A DNA stretch of 64,000 bases from Nematostella vectensis. Lineage: Eukaryota > Cnidaria > Anthozoa > Actiniaria > Edwardsiidae. The notes beneath the pieces were generated by a model. It did not search any database and was not told the origin of the DNA. It saw only the letters and a program-made list of their open reading frames with translations. Of the stretch, positions 11,254 to 23,848 are shown piece after piece. The DNA lies in the NCBI RefSeq assembly GCF_932526225.1, contig NC_064040.1, positions 15,929,994-15,993,993 on the forward strand. Reading direction: 5' to 3'. Position numbers and translations under genes: made by a program. Position 1 is the stretch's first letter. Every line of letters starts with the position of its first letter.

Positions 11254-14200
11254 TTCACGATTTTCTCTCCTATTAAATGCAGTGTCATTTGATGTCATCA
11301 TATTATACCCCATCCGCAAAAAAAAATAATAAAATGTTTCCTCCCAGGCTCGAACTGGGGACCTTCTGCGTGTAAAGCAGACGTGATAACCACTACACTA
11401 CGGAAACATCACGATTTTCTCTCCTATTAAATGCGGTGTCATTTGATGTCATCATATTGTACCCCATCCGCAAAAAAAAATATATATATTTCCGCCCAGG
11501 CTCCCTAATTAAATGCGGTTACATTCGATGTCATCATATGGATGCACCAACGGCAAAAAATTAAAATAATGTTTCCGCCCAGGCTCGAACTGGGGACCTT
11601 CTGCGTGTAAAGCAGACGTGATAACAACTACACTACGGAAACTTCACGATTACCTCTCCTATTAAATGCGGTGTCATTTGATGTCATCATATTGTACACC
11701 ATCCGCAAAAAAATATATATATTTCCGCCCAGGCTCCCTAATTAAATGCGTTTACATTCGATGTCATCATATGGATGCACCAACGGCAAAAAATTAAATT
11801 AATATTTCCGCGCAGGCTCGAACTGGGGACCTTTTGCATGTGAGGCAGACGTGATAAACACTACACTACGGAAACTTCACGACTTTCTCCCCTATTAAAT
11901 GCGGTGTCATTTGACGTCATCATATTGTTCCCCATAGGCAAAAAAAGAATGTTTCCGCCCACGCTCGAACTAGGTAGCTTCTGCGTGTTAGGCATACGTG
12001 ATAACCACTACACTACGGAAACTTCACGATTATCTCTAATATTAAATGCGGTGTCATTTGACGTAATCATATTGTACCCCATAGGCAAAAAACAAAAAAT
12101 AATGTTTCCGCCCAGGCTCGAACTGGGGACCTTCTGCGTGTTAGTCAGACGTGATAACCACTACACTACGGAAACTTCACGATTTTCTCTCCTATTAAAT
12201 GCAGTGTCATTTGATGTCATCATATTATACCCCATCCGCAAAAAAAATAACAAAATGTTTCCGCCCAGGCTAGAACTGGGGACCTTCTGCGTGTAAAGCA
12301 GACGTGATAACCACTACACTACGGAAACTTCACGATTTTCTCTCCTATTAAATGCGGTGTCATTTGATGTCATCATATTGTACCCCATCCGCAAAAAAAA
12401 TAATAAAATGTTTCCGCCCAGGCTAGAACTGGGGACATTCTGCGTGTTAGGCAGACATGATAACCACTACACTACGGAAACTTCACGATTATCTCTCCTA
12501 TTAAATGTGGTGTCATTTGATGTCATCATATCGATGCACCAACGGCAAAAAAAATTAAAAAATGTCCCGGCGGGGCTCGAACTTGGGACCTTCTGCGTGT
12601 AAAGCAGACATGATAAACACTACACTACGGAAACTTTACGACTTTCTCCCGTATTAATTGCGGTGTCATTTGACGTCATCATATTTTACCCCATAGGCAA
12701 AAAAAAAAAATTGGTTTCCGCCCAAGCACGAACTGGGGACCTTCTGCGTGTTAGGCAGACGTGATAACCACTACACTACGGAAACTTCACGATTATCTCT
12801 CCTATTAAATGTGGTGTCATTTCATGTCATCATATTGTACCCCATCCGCAAAAAAATAACAAAATGTTTTAAATTATGTTTAAATTAAATGCGGTTACTA
12901 TCGATGTCATCATATGGATGCACCAACGGCAAAAAATTAAAATAATCTTTCCGCCCAGGCTCGAACTGGGGACCTTCTGCGTGTAAAGCAGACGTAATAA
13001 CCACTACACTACGGAAACTTCACGATTTTCTCTCCTATTAAATGCGGTGTCATTTGATGTCATCATATTGTACCCCATCCGAAAAAAAAATAATAAAATG
13101 TTTCCGCCCAGGCACGAACTGGGGACCTTCTTCGTGTTAGGCAGACGTGATAACCACTACACTACGGAAACTTCACGATTATCTCTCCTATTAAATGCGG
13201 TGTCATTTGACGTCATCATATTGTACCCCATAGGCAAAAAAAAATAATGTTTCCGCCAAGGCTCGAACAGGGGACCTTTTGCGTGTGAGACAGACGTGAT
13301 AACCACTACACTACATGAACTTCACGATTTTCTCTCCTATTAAATGCGGTGTCATTTGACGTCATCATATTGTACCCCATAGGCAAAAAAAAAAATAATG
13401 TTTCCGCCCAGGCTAGAACTGGGGACCTTCTGCGTGTAAAGCAGACGTGATAAACACTACACTACCGGAACTTCACGATTATCTCTCCTATTAAATGCGG
13501 TGTCATTTGATGTCATCATATTGTACCCCATCCGCAAAAAAAAAAATAATAAAATGTTTCCTCCCAGGCTCGAACTGGGGACCTTCTGCGTGTGAGGCAG
13601 ACGTGATAACCACTACACTACGGAAACTTCACGATTATCTCTCCTATTAAATGCGGTGTCATTTGACGTCATCATATTGTACCCCATCCGCAAAAAAAAA
13701 AATAATGTTTCCGCCCAGGCTCGAATTGGGGACCTTCTGCGTGTTAGGCAGACGTGATAACCACTACACTACGGACACTTCACGATTTTCTCTCCTATTA
13801 AATGCAGTGTCATATGATGTCATCATATTGTACCCCATCCGCAAAAAAAAAATAACAAAACGTTTCCGCCCAGGCTCGAAAATTTGACCTTCTGTGTGTA
13901 AAGCAGACGTGATAACCACTACACTACGGAAACTTCACGATTATCTCTCCTATTAAATGCGGTGTCATTTGATGTCATCATATTGTACCCCATCCGCAAA
14001 AAATATATATATATATTCCCGCCCAGGCTCCCTAATTAAATGCGGTTGCATTCGATGTCATCATATGGATGCACCAACGGCAAAAAATTAAAATAATGTT
14101 TCCGCCCAGGCTCGAACTGGGGACCTTCTGCGTGTTAGGCAGACGTGATAACCACTACACTACGGACACTTCACGACTTTTTCCCCTATTAAATGCGGTG

Positions 14201-15006
14201 TCATTTGACGTCATCATATTGTACCCCATAGGCAAAAAAAAATGTTTCCGCCCAGGCTCGAACTGGGGACCTTCTGCGTGTTAGGCAGACGTGATAACCA
14301 CTACACTACGAAACTTCACGATTATCTCTCCTATTAAATGTGGTGTCATTTGATGTCATCATATTGTACACCATCCGCAAAAAAATATATATATTTCCGC
14401 CCAGGCTCCCTAATTAAATGCGTTTACATTCGATGTCATCATATGGATGCACCAACGGCAAAAAATTAAATTAATATTTCCGCGCAGGCTCGAACTGGGG
14501 ACCTTTTGCATGTGAGGCAGACGTGATAACCACTACACTACGGAAACTTCACGATTACCTCTCCTATTAAATGCGGTGTCATTTGATGTCATTATATTGT
14601 ACCCCATCCGCAAAAAAAAAAAAAATTTTCGCCCAGGCTCCCAAATTAAATGCGGTTACATTCGATGTCATCATATGGATGCACCAACGGCAAAAAATTA
14701 AAATAATGTTTCCGCCCAGGCTCGAACAGGGGACCTTCTGCGTGTGAGGCAGACGTGATAAACACTACACTACGGAAACTTCACGACTTTCTCCCCTATT
14801 AAATGCGGTGTCATTTGACGTCATCATATTGTTCCCCATAGGCAAAAAAAGAATGTTTCCGCCCACGCTCGAACTAGGTAGCTTCTGCGTGTTAGGCATA
14901 CGTGATAACCACTACACTACGGAAACTTCACGATTATCTCTAATATTAAATGCGGTGTCATTTGACGTAATCATATTGTACCCCATAGGCAAAAAACAAA
15001 AAATAA

Positions 15007-15079
15007 TGTTTCCGCCCAGGCTCGAACTGGGGACCTTCTGCGTGTTAGGCAGACGTGATAACCACTACACTACGGAAAC
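15007..15079 (-). tRNA. tRNA-Val (AAC)
   Basis: Exact consensus copy in B3; its T-run stop is split by a single non-A base in the spacer. Confidence 0.85.
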
Positions 15080-16306
15080 TTCACGATTTTCTCTCCTATT
15101 AAATGCAGTGTCATTTGATGTCATCATATTATACCCCATCCGCAAAAAAAAATAACAAAATGTTTCCGCCCAGGCTAGAACTGGGGACCTTCTGCGTGTA
15201 AAGCAGACGTGATAACCACTACACTACGGAAACTTCACGATTTTCTCTCCTATTAAATGCGGTGTCATTTGATGTCATCATATTGTACCCCATCCGCAAA
15301 AAAAATAATAAAATGTTTCCGCCCAGGCTAGAACTGGGGACATTCTGCGTGTTAGGCAGACATGATAACCACTACACTACGGAAACTTCACGATTATCTC
15401 TCCTATTAAATGTGGTGTCATTTGATGTCATCATATCGATGCACCAACGGCAAAAAAAATTAAAAAATGTCCCGGCGGGGCTCGAACTTGGGACCTTCTG
15501 CGTGTAAAGCAGACATGATAAACACTACACTACGGAAACTTCACGACTTTCTCCCGTATTAATTGCGGTGTCATTTGACGTCATCATATTTTACCCCATA
15601 GGCAAAAAAAAAAAATTGGTTTCCGCCCAAGCACGAACTGGGGACCTTCTGCGTGTTAGGCAGACGTGATAACCACTACACTACGGAAACTTCACGATTA
15701 TCTCTCCTATTAAATGTGGTGTCATTTCATGTCATCATATTGTACCCCATCCGCAAAAAAATAACAAAATGTTTTAAATTATGTTTAAATTAAATGCGGT
15801 TACATTCGATGTCATCATATGGATGCACCAACGGCAAAAAATTAAAATAATCTTTCCGCCCAGGCTCGAACTGGGGACCTTCTGCGTGTAAAGCAGACGT
15901 AATAACCACTACACTACGGAAACTTCACGATTTTCTCTCCTATTAAATGCGGTGTCATTTGATGTCATCATATTGTACCCCATCCGAAAAAAAAATAATA
16001 AAATGTTTCCGCCCAGGCACGAACTGGGGACCTTCTTCGTGTTAGGCAGACGTGATAACCACTACACTACGGAAACTTCACGATTATCTCTCCTATTAAA
16101 TGCGGTGTCATTTGACGTCATCATATTGTACCCCATAGGCAAAAAAAAAATAATGTTTCCGCCAAGGCTCGAACAGGGGACCTTTTGCGTGTGAGACAGA
16201 CGTGATAACCACTACACTACATGAACTTCACGATTTTCTCTCCTATTAAATGCGGTGTCATTTGACGTCATCATATTGTACCCCATAGGCAAAAAAAAAA
16301 AAATAA

Positions 16307-16379
16307 TGTTTCCGCCCAGGCTCGAACTGGGGACCTTCTGCGTGTTAGGCAGACGTGATAACCACTACACTACGGAAAC
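16307..16379 (-). tRNA. tRNA-Val (AAC)
   Basis: Exact consensus copy in B4, homologue of 8421 and 11181. Confidence 0.85.
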
Positions 16380-17463
16380 TTCACGATTTTCTCTCCTATT
16401 AAATGCAGTGTCATTTGATGTCATCATATTATACCCCATCCGCAAAAAAAAATAATAAAATGTTTCCTCCCAGGCTCGAACTGGGGACCTTCTGCGTGTA
16501 AAGCAGACGTGATAACCACTACACTACGGAAACTTCACGATTTTCTCTCCTATTAAATGCGGTGTCATTTGATGTCATCATATTGTACCCCATCCGCAAA
16601 AAAAAAAAATATATATTTCCGCCCAGGCTCCCTAATTAAATGCGGTTACATTCGATGTCATCATATGGATGCACCAACGGCAAAAAATTAAAATAATGTT
16701 TCCGCCCAGGCTCGAACTGGGGACCTTCTGCGTGTAAAGCAGACGTGATAACAACTACACTACGGAAACTTCACGATTACCTCTCCTATTAAATGCGGTG
16801 TCATTTGATGTCATCATATTGTACACCATCCGCAAAAAAATATATATATTTCCGCCCAGGCTCCCTAATTAAATGCGTTTACATTCGATGTCATAAAATG
16901 GATGCACCAACGGCAAAAAATTAAATTAATATTTCCGCGCAGGCTCGAACTGGGGACCTTTTGCATGTGAGGCAGACGTGATAACCACTACACTACGGAA
17001 ACTTCACGATTACCTCTCCTATTAAATGCGGTGTCATTTGATGTCATTATATTGTACCCCATCCGCAAAAAAAAAAAAAATATTTCCGCCCAGGCTCCCA
17101 AATTAAATGCGGTTACATTCGATGTCATCATATGGATGCACCAACGGCAAAAAATTAAAATAATGTTTCCGCCCAGGCTCGAACAGGGGACCTTCTGCGT
17201 GTGAGGCAGACGTGATAAACACTACACTACGGAAACTTCACGACTTTCTCCCCTATTAAATGCGGTGTCATTTGACGTCATCATATTGTTCCCCATAGGC
17301 AAAAAAAGAATGTTTCCGCCCACGCTCGAACTAGGTAGCTTCTGCGTGTTAGGCATACGTGATAACCACTACACTACGGAAACTTCACGATTATCTCTAA
17401 TATTAAATGCGGTGTCATTTGACGTAATCATATTGTACCCCATAGGCAAAAAACAAAAAATAA

Positions 17464-17536
17464 TGTTTCCGCCCAGGCTCGAACTGGGGACCTTCTGCGT
17501 GTTAGGCAGACGTGATAACCACTACACTACGGAAAC
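17464..17536 (-). tRNA. tRNA-Val (AAC)
   Basis: Exact consensus copy in B4, homologue of 9341 and 15007. Confidence 0.85.
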
Positions 17537-20462
17537 TTCACGATTTTCTCTCCTATTAAATGCAGTGTCATTTGATGTCATCATATTATACCCCATCCGC
17601 AAAAAAAAATAACAAAATGTTTCCGCCCAGGCTAGAACTGGGGACCTTCTGCGTGTAAAGCAGACGTGATAACCACTACACTACGGAAACTTCACGATTT
17701 TCTCTCCTATTAAATGCGGTGTCATTTGATGTCATCATATTGTACCCCATCCGCAAAAAAAATAATAATAAAATGTTTCCGCCCAGGCTAGAACTGGGGA
17801 CATTCTGCGTGTTAGGCAGACATGATAACCACTACACTACGGAAACTTCACGATTATCTCTCCTATTAAATGTGGTGTCATTTGATGTCATCATATCGAT
17901 GCACCAACGGCAAAAAAAATTAAAAAATGTCCCGGCGGGGCTCGAACTTGGGACCTTCTGCGTGTAAAGCAGACATGATAAACACTACACTACGGAAACT
18001 TCACGACTTTCTCCCGTATTAATTGCGGTGTCATTTGACGTCATCATATTTTACCCCATAGGCAAAAAAAAAAAATTGGTTTCCGCCCAAGCACGAACTG
18101 GGGACCTTCTGCGTGTTAGGCAGACGTGATAACCACTACACTACGGAAACTTCACGATTATCTCTCCTATTAAATGTGGTGTCATTTCATGTCATCATAT
18201 TGTACCCCATCCGCAAAAAAATAACAAAATGTTTTAAATTATGTTTAAATTAAATGCGGTTACATTCGATGTCATCATATGGATGCACCAACGGCAAAAA
18301 ATTAAAATAATCTTTCCGCCCAGGCTCGAACTGGGGACCTTCTGCGTGTAAAGCAGACGTAATAACCACTACACTACGGAAACTTCACGATTTTCTCTCC
18401 TATTAAATGCGGTGTCATTTGATGTCATCATATTGTACCCCATCCGAAAAAAAAATAATAAAATGTTTCCGCCCAGGCACGAACTGGGGACCTTCTTCGT
18501 GTTAGGCAGACGTGATAGCCACTACACTACGGAAACTTCACGATTATCTCTCCTATTAAATGCGGTGTCATTTGACGTCATCATATTGTACCCCATAGGC
18601 AAAAAAAAATAATGTTTCCGCCAAGGCTCGAACAGGGGACCTTTTGCGTGTGAGACAGACGTGATAACCACTACACTACATGAACTTCACGATTTTCTCT
18701 CCTATTAAATGCGGTGTCATTTGACGTCATCATATTGTACCCCATAGGCAAAAAAAAAAATAATGTTTCCGCCCAGGCTAGAACTGGGGACCTTCTGCGT
18801 GTAAAGCAGACGTGATAAACACTACACTACCGGAACTTCACGATTATCTCTCCTATTAAATGCGGTGTCATTTGATGTCATCATATTGTACCCTATCCAT
18901 AAAAAAAAAAATAATAAAATGTTTCCTCCCAGGCTCGAACTGGGGACCTTCTGCGTGTGAGGCAGACGTGATAACCACTACACTACGGAAACTTCACGAT
19001 TATCTCTCCTATTAAATGCGGTGTCATTTGACGTCATCATATTGTACCCCATCCGCAAAAAAAAAAATAATGTTTCCGCCCAGGCTCGAATTGGGGACCT
19101 TCTGCGTGTTAGGCAGACGTGATAACCACTACACTAAGGACACTTCACGATTTTCTCTCCTATTAAATGCAGTGTCATTTGATGTCATCATCTTGTACCC
19201 CATCCGCAAAAAAAAAATAACAAAACGTTTCCGCCCAGGCTCGAAAATTTGACCTTCTGTGTGTAAAGCAGACGTGATAACCACTACACTACGGAAACTT
19301 CACGATTATCTCTCCTATTAAATGCGGTGTCATTTGATGTCATCATATTGTACCCCATCCGCAAAAAATATATATATATATTCCCGCCCAGGCTCCCTAA
19401 TTAAATGCGGTTGCATTCGATGTCATCATATGGATGCACCAACGGCAAAAAATTAAAATAATGTTTCCGCCCAGGCTCGAACTGGGGACCTTCTGCGTGT
19501 TAGGCAGACGTGATAACCACTACACTACGGACACTTCACGACTTTTTCCCCTATTAAATGCGGTGTCATTTGACGTCATCATATTGTACCCCATAGGCAA
19601 AAAAAAATGTTTCCGCCCAGGCTCGAACTGGGGACCTTCTGCGTGTTAGGCAGACGTGATAACCACTACACTACGAAACTTCACGATTATCTCTCCTATT
19701 AAATGTGGTGTCATTTGATGTCATCATATTGTACCCCTTCCGCAAAAAAATAACAAAATATTTCCTCCCAAGCTCCCTAATTAAATTCGGCTTTATTCGA
19801 TGTCATCATATGGATGCACCAACGGCAAAAAATTAAAATAATGTTTCCGCCCAGACTCAAACAGGGGACCTTCTGCGTGTGAGGCAGACGTGATAACCAC
19901 TACACTACGGAAACTTCACGATTATCTCTCCTATTAAATGCGGTGTCATTTGATGTCATCATGTTGTACCCCATCCGCGAAAAAAAAACAAAATGTTTTA
20001 AATTATGTTTAAATTAAATGCGGTTACATTCGATGTCATCATATGGATGCACCAACGGCAAAAAATTAAAATAATGTTTCCGCCCAGGCTCGAACTGTGT
20101 ACCTTCTGCGTGTGAGGCAGACGTGATAACCACTACACTACGGAAACTTCACGATTATCTCCCCTATTAAATGCTGTGTCATTTGATGTCATCATATTGT
20201 ATCCCATCCGCAAAAAAATATATATATATTTCCGCCCAGGCTACCTAATTAAATGCGGTTACATTCGATGTCATCATATGGATGCACCAACGGCAAAAAA
20301 ATAACAAAATGCTTCCGCCCAGGCTCGAACTGGGGACCTTCTGCGTGTGAGGCAGACGTGATAACCACTACACTACGGAAACTTCACGATTTTCTCCCCT
20401 ATTAAATTCGTTTTCAATCGATGTCATCATATCGATGCACCAACGGCAAAAAATTAAAATAA

Positions 20463-20535
20463 TGTTTCCGCCCAGGCTCGAACTGGGGACCTTCTGCGTG
20501 TGAGGCAGACGTGATAACCACTACACTACGGAAAC
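20463..20535 (-). tRNA. tRNA-Val (CAC)
   Basis: Exact consensus copy in block C, partner of 1039; anticodon complement at 20500-20502. Confidence 0.85.
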
Positions 20536-21779
20536 TTCACGATTATCTCTCCTATTAAATGCGGTGTCATTTGATGTCATCATATTGTACAACATCCGCA
20601 AAAAAAAAAAATGTTTTAAATTATGTTTAAATTAAATGCGGTTACATTCGATGTCATCATATGGATGCACCAACGGCAAAAAATTAAAATAATGTTTACG
20701 CCCAGGCTCGAACTGGGGACCTTCTGCGTGTGAGGCAGACGTGATAACCACTACACTACGGAAACTTCACGATTATCTCTCCTATTAAATGCGGTGTCAT
20801 TTGATGTCATCATATTGTACAACATCCGCAAAAAAAAAAAAAATGTTTTAAATTATGTTTAAAATAAATGCGGTTACATTCGATGTCATCATATGGATGC
20901 ATCAACGGCAAAAAATAAAAATAATGTTTCCGCCCAGGCTAGAACTGGGGACCTTCTGCGTGTGAGGCAGACGTAATAACCACTACACTACGGAAACTTC
21001 ACGATTTTCTCTCCTATTAAATGCGCTGTCATTTGATGTCATCATATCGATGCACCAACGGCAAAAAATTTTAATAATGTTTCCGCCCAGGTTCGAACTG
21101 TGGACCTTCTGCGTGTAAAGCAGACGTGATAACCACTACACTACGGAAACTTCACGATTTTCTCCCCTATTAAATTCGTTTTCAATCGATGTCATCATAT
21201 CGATGCACCAACGGCAAAAAATTAAAATAATGTTTCCGCCCAGGCTAGAACTGGGGACCTTCTGCGTGTGAGGCAGACGTGATAACCACTACACTACGGA
21301 AACTTCACGATTATCTCTCCTATTAAATGCGGTGTCATTTGATGTCATCATATTGTACCCCATCCGCAAAAAAAAAATATATATATATATTCCCGCCCAG
21401 GCTCCCTAATTAAATGCGGTTGCATTCGATGTCATCATATGGATGCACCAACGGCAAAAAATTAAAATAATGTTTCCGCCCAGGCTGAAACTGGGGACCT
21501 TCTGCGTGTGATGCAGACGTGATAACCACTACACTACGGAAACTTCACGACTTTCACCCCTATTAAATGCGGTGTCATTTGATGTCATCATATTGTACCC
21601 CATACGCCAAAAAAAAATAACAAAATGTTTCCGCCCAGGCTCGAACTGGTGACATTCTGCGTGTTAGGCAGACGTGATAACCACTACACTACGGAAACAT
21701 CACAATTTTCTCTCCTATTAAATTCGTTTTCATTCGATGTCATCATATCGATGCACCAACGGCAAAAAAAATTTAATAA

Positions 21780-21852
21780 TGTTTCCGCCCAGGTTCGAAC
21801 TGTGGACCTTCTGCGTTTAAAGCAGACGTGATAACCACTACACTACGGAAAC
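21780..21852 (-). tRNA. Val-bodied tRNA with TAA (Leu) anticodon
   Basis: The loop TTTAAAC gives TAA. Its block A partner at 2354 keeps TAC, so the change followed the 7.4-kb duplication. The rest of the body is as in the partner. Confidence 0.7.
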
Positions 21853-21933
21853 TTCACGATTTTCTCCCCTATTAAATGCAGTGTCATTTGATGTCATCAT
21901 ATTGTACCCAATCCGCAAAAAAAAATAACAAAA

Positions 21934-22006
21934 TGTTTCCGCCCAGGCTCGAACTGGGGACCTTCTGCGTGTAAAGCAGACGTGATAACCACTACACTAC
22001 GGAAAC
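21934..22006 (-). tRNA. tRNA-Val (TAC)
   Basis: Exact consensus copy in block C, partner of the type gene at 2508. Confidence 0.85.
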
Positions 22007-22241
22007 TTCACGATTATCTCTCCTATTAAATGCGGTGTCATTTGATGTGATCATATTGTACCCCATCCGCAAAAAAAATATAAAAAAATGTTTCCTCCCA
22101 GCCTCGAACTGGAGACCTTCTGCGTGTAAAGCAGACGTGATAACCGCTGCACTACGGAAACTTCACGATTTTCTCTCCTATTAAATGCGGTGTCATTTGA
22201 TGTCATCATATTGTACCCCATCCGCTAAAAAAATAATAAAA

Positions 22242-22314
22242 TGTTTCCGCCCAGGCTCGAACTGGGGACCTTCTGCGTGTTAGGCAGACGTGATAACCAC
22301 TACACTACGGAAAC
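22242..22314 (-). tRNA. tRNA-Val (AAC)
   Basis: Exact consensus copy in block C, partner of the type gene at 2816. Confidence 0.85.
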
Positions 22315-22547
22315 TTCACAATTTTCTCTCCTATTAAATTCGTTTTCATTCGATGTCATTATATCGATGCACCAACGGCAAAAAATTTTAATAATGTTTC
22401 CGCCCAGGTTCGAACTGTGGACATTCTTCGTGTAAAGCAGACGTGATAACCACTACACTACGGAAACTTCACGATTTTCTCCCCTATTAAATTCGTTTTC
22501 AATCGATGTCATCATATCGATGCACCAACGGCAAAATATTAAAATAA

Positions 22548-22620
22548 TGTTTCCGCCCAGGCTCGAACTGGGGACCTTCTGCGTGTGAGGCAGACGTGAT
22601 AACCACTACACTACGGAAAC
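22548..22620 (-). tRNA. tRNA-Val (CAC)
   Basis: Exact consensus copy in block C, partner of 3122. Confidence 0.85.
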
Positions 22621-23775
22621 TTCACGATTATCTCTCCTATTAAATGCGGTGTCATTTGATGTCATCATATTGTACAACATCCGCAAAAAAAGAAAATGTT
22701 TTAAATTATGTTTAAATTAAATGCGGTTACATTCGATGTCATCATATGGATGCACCAACGGCAAAAAATTAAAATAATGTTTCCGCCCTGGCTCGAACAG
22801 GGGACCTTCTGCGTGTGAGGCAGACGTGATAACCACTACACTACGGAAACTTCACGATTATCTCTCCTATTAAATGCGGTGTCATTTGATGTCATCATAT
22901 TGTTCCCCATCCGCAAAAAAAAAATAACAAAACGTTTCCGCCCAGGCTCGAAAAGGGGACCTTCTGTGTGTAAAGCAGACGTGATAACCACTACACTACG
23001 GAAACTTCACGATTATCTCTCCTATTAAATGCGGTGTCATTTGATGTCATCATATTGTACCCCATCCGCAAAAAATATATATATATATTCCCGCCCAGGC
23101 TCCCTAATTAAATGCGGTTACATTCGATGTCATCATATGGATGCACCAACGGCAAAAAATTAAAATAATGTTTCCGCCCAGGCTCGAACAGGGGACCTTC
23201 TGCGTGTGAGGCAGACGTGATAACCACTACACTACGGAAACTTAACGATTATCTCTCCTATTAAATGCGGTGTCATTTGATGTCATCATATTGTACCCCA
23301 TCCGCAAAAACAATAATAAAATGTTTCCGCCCAGGCTCGAACTGGGGACCTTTTGCGTGTTAGGCAGACGTGATAACCACTACACTACGGAAACTTCACA
23401 ATTTTCTCTCCTATTAAATTCGTTTTCATTCGATGTCATCATATCGATGCACCAACGGCAAAAACATTTAAAAAATGTCCCGGCGGGGCTCGAACTTGGG
23501 ACCTTCTGCGTGTGAAGCAAACTTGATAAAAACTACACTTCAGAAACTTCACGATTAACTCTCCTATAGATGCGATTTTATTCGATGTCATCATATGGAT
23601 TCACAAACGGCAAAAAAATTAAAATAATGTTTCCGCCCAGGCTAGAACTGGGGACCTTCTGCGTGTAAAGCAGACGTGATAACCACTACACTACGGAAAC
23701 TTCGCAACTATCTCTCCTATTAAATGTGGTGTCATTTGATGTCATCATGTTGTACCCCATCCGCGAAAAAAAAAA

Positions 23776-23848
23776 TATTTCCGCCCAGGCTCGAACCTGG
23801 GACCTTCTGTGTGAAAAGCAGACGTGATAACCACTACACTACGGAAAC
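23776..23848 (-). tRNA. Val-bodied tRNA with TTC (Glu) anticodon
   Basis: Block C partner of 4350, same anticodon and stem changes. Confidence 0.6.

Larger units (their letters stand above)
7406..19410 (-). repeat. Block B: five copies of a 2.2-2.9 kb higher-order unit, 70 tRNA units
   Basis: Copies begin at the AAC genes at 7429, 9648, 12409, 15314 and 17774 (lengths about 2219, 2761, 2905, 2460, 1650). AAC: 7429, 7733, 8119, 8421, 9189, 9341, 9648, 9953, 10339, 11181, 11950, 12103, 12409, 12713, 13099, 13706, 14097, 14243, 14854, 15007, 15314, 15618, 16004, 16307, 17311, 17464, 17774, 18078, 18464, 19071. TAC: 7966, 8575, 9495, 10186, 10639, 11029, 11335, 11570, 12256, 12946, 13399, 13861, 15161, 15851, 16461, 16697, 17618, 18311, 18764, 19226. 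Class B TAC: 7583, 9802, 12563, 15468, 17928. CAC: 8269, 8808, 9042, 10488, 11803, 13248, 13555, 14475, 14707, 16154, 16930, 17164, 18613, 18920. TAT: 10793. Length differences come from whole tRNA units gained or lost. Copy 3 carries 13399-14340, which matches the junction of copy 5 with block C (offset 5365). Confidence 0.9.
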
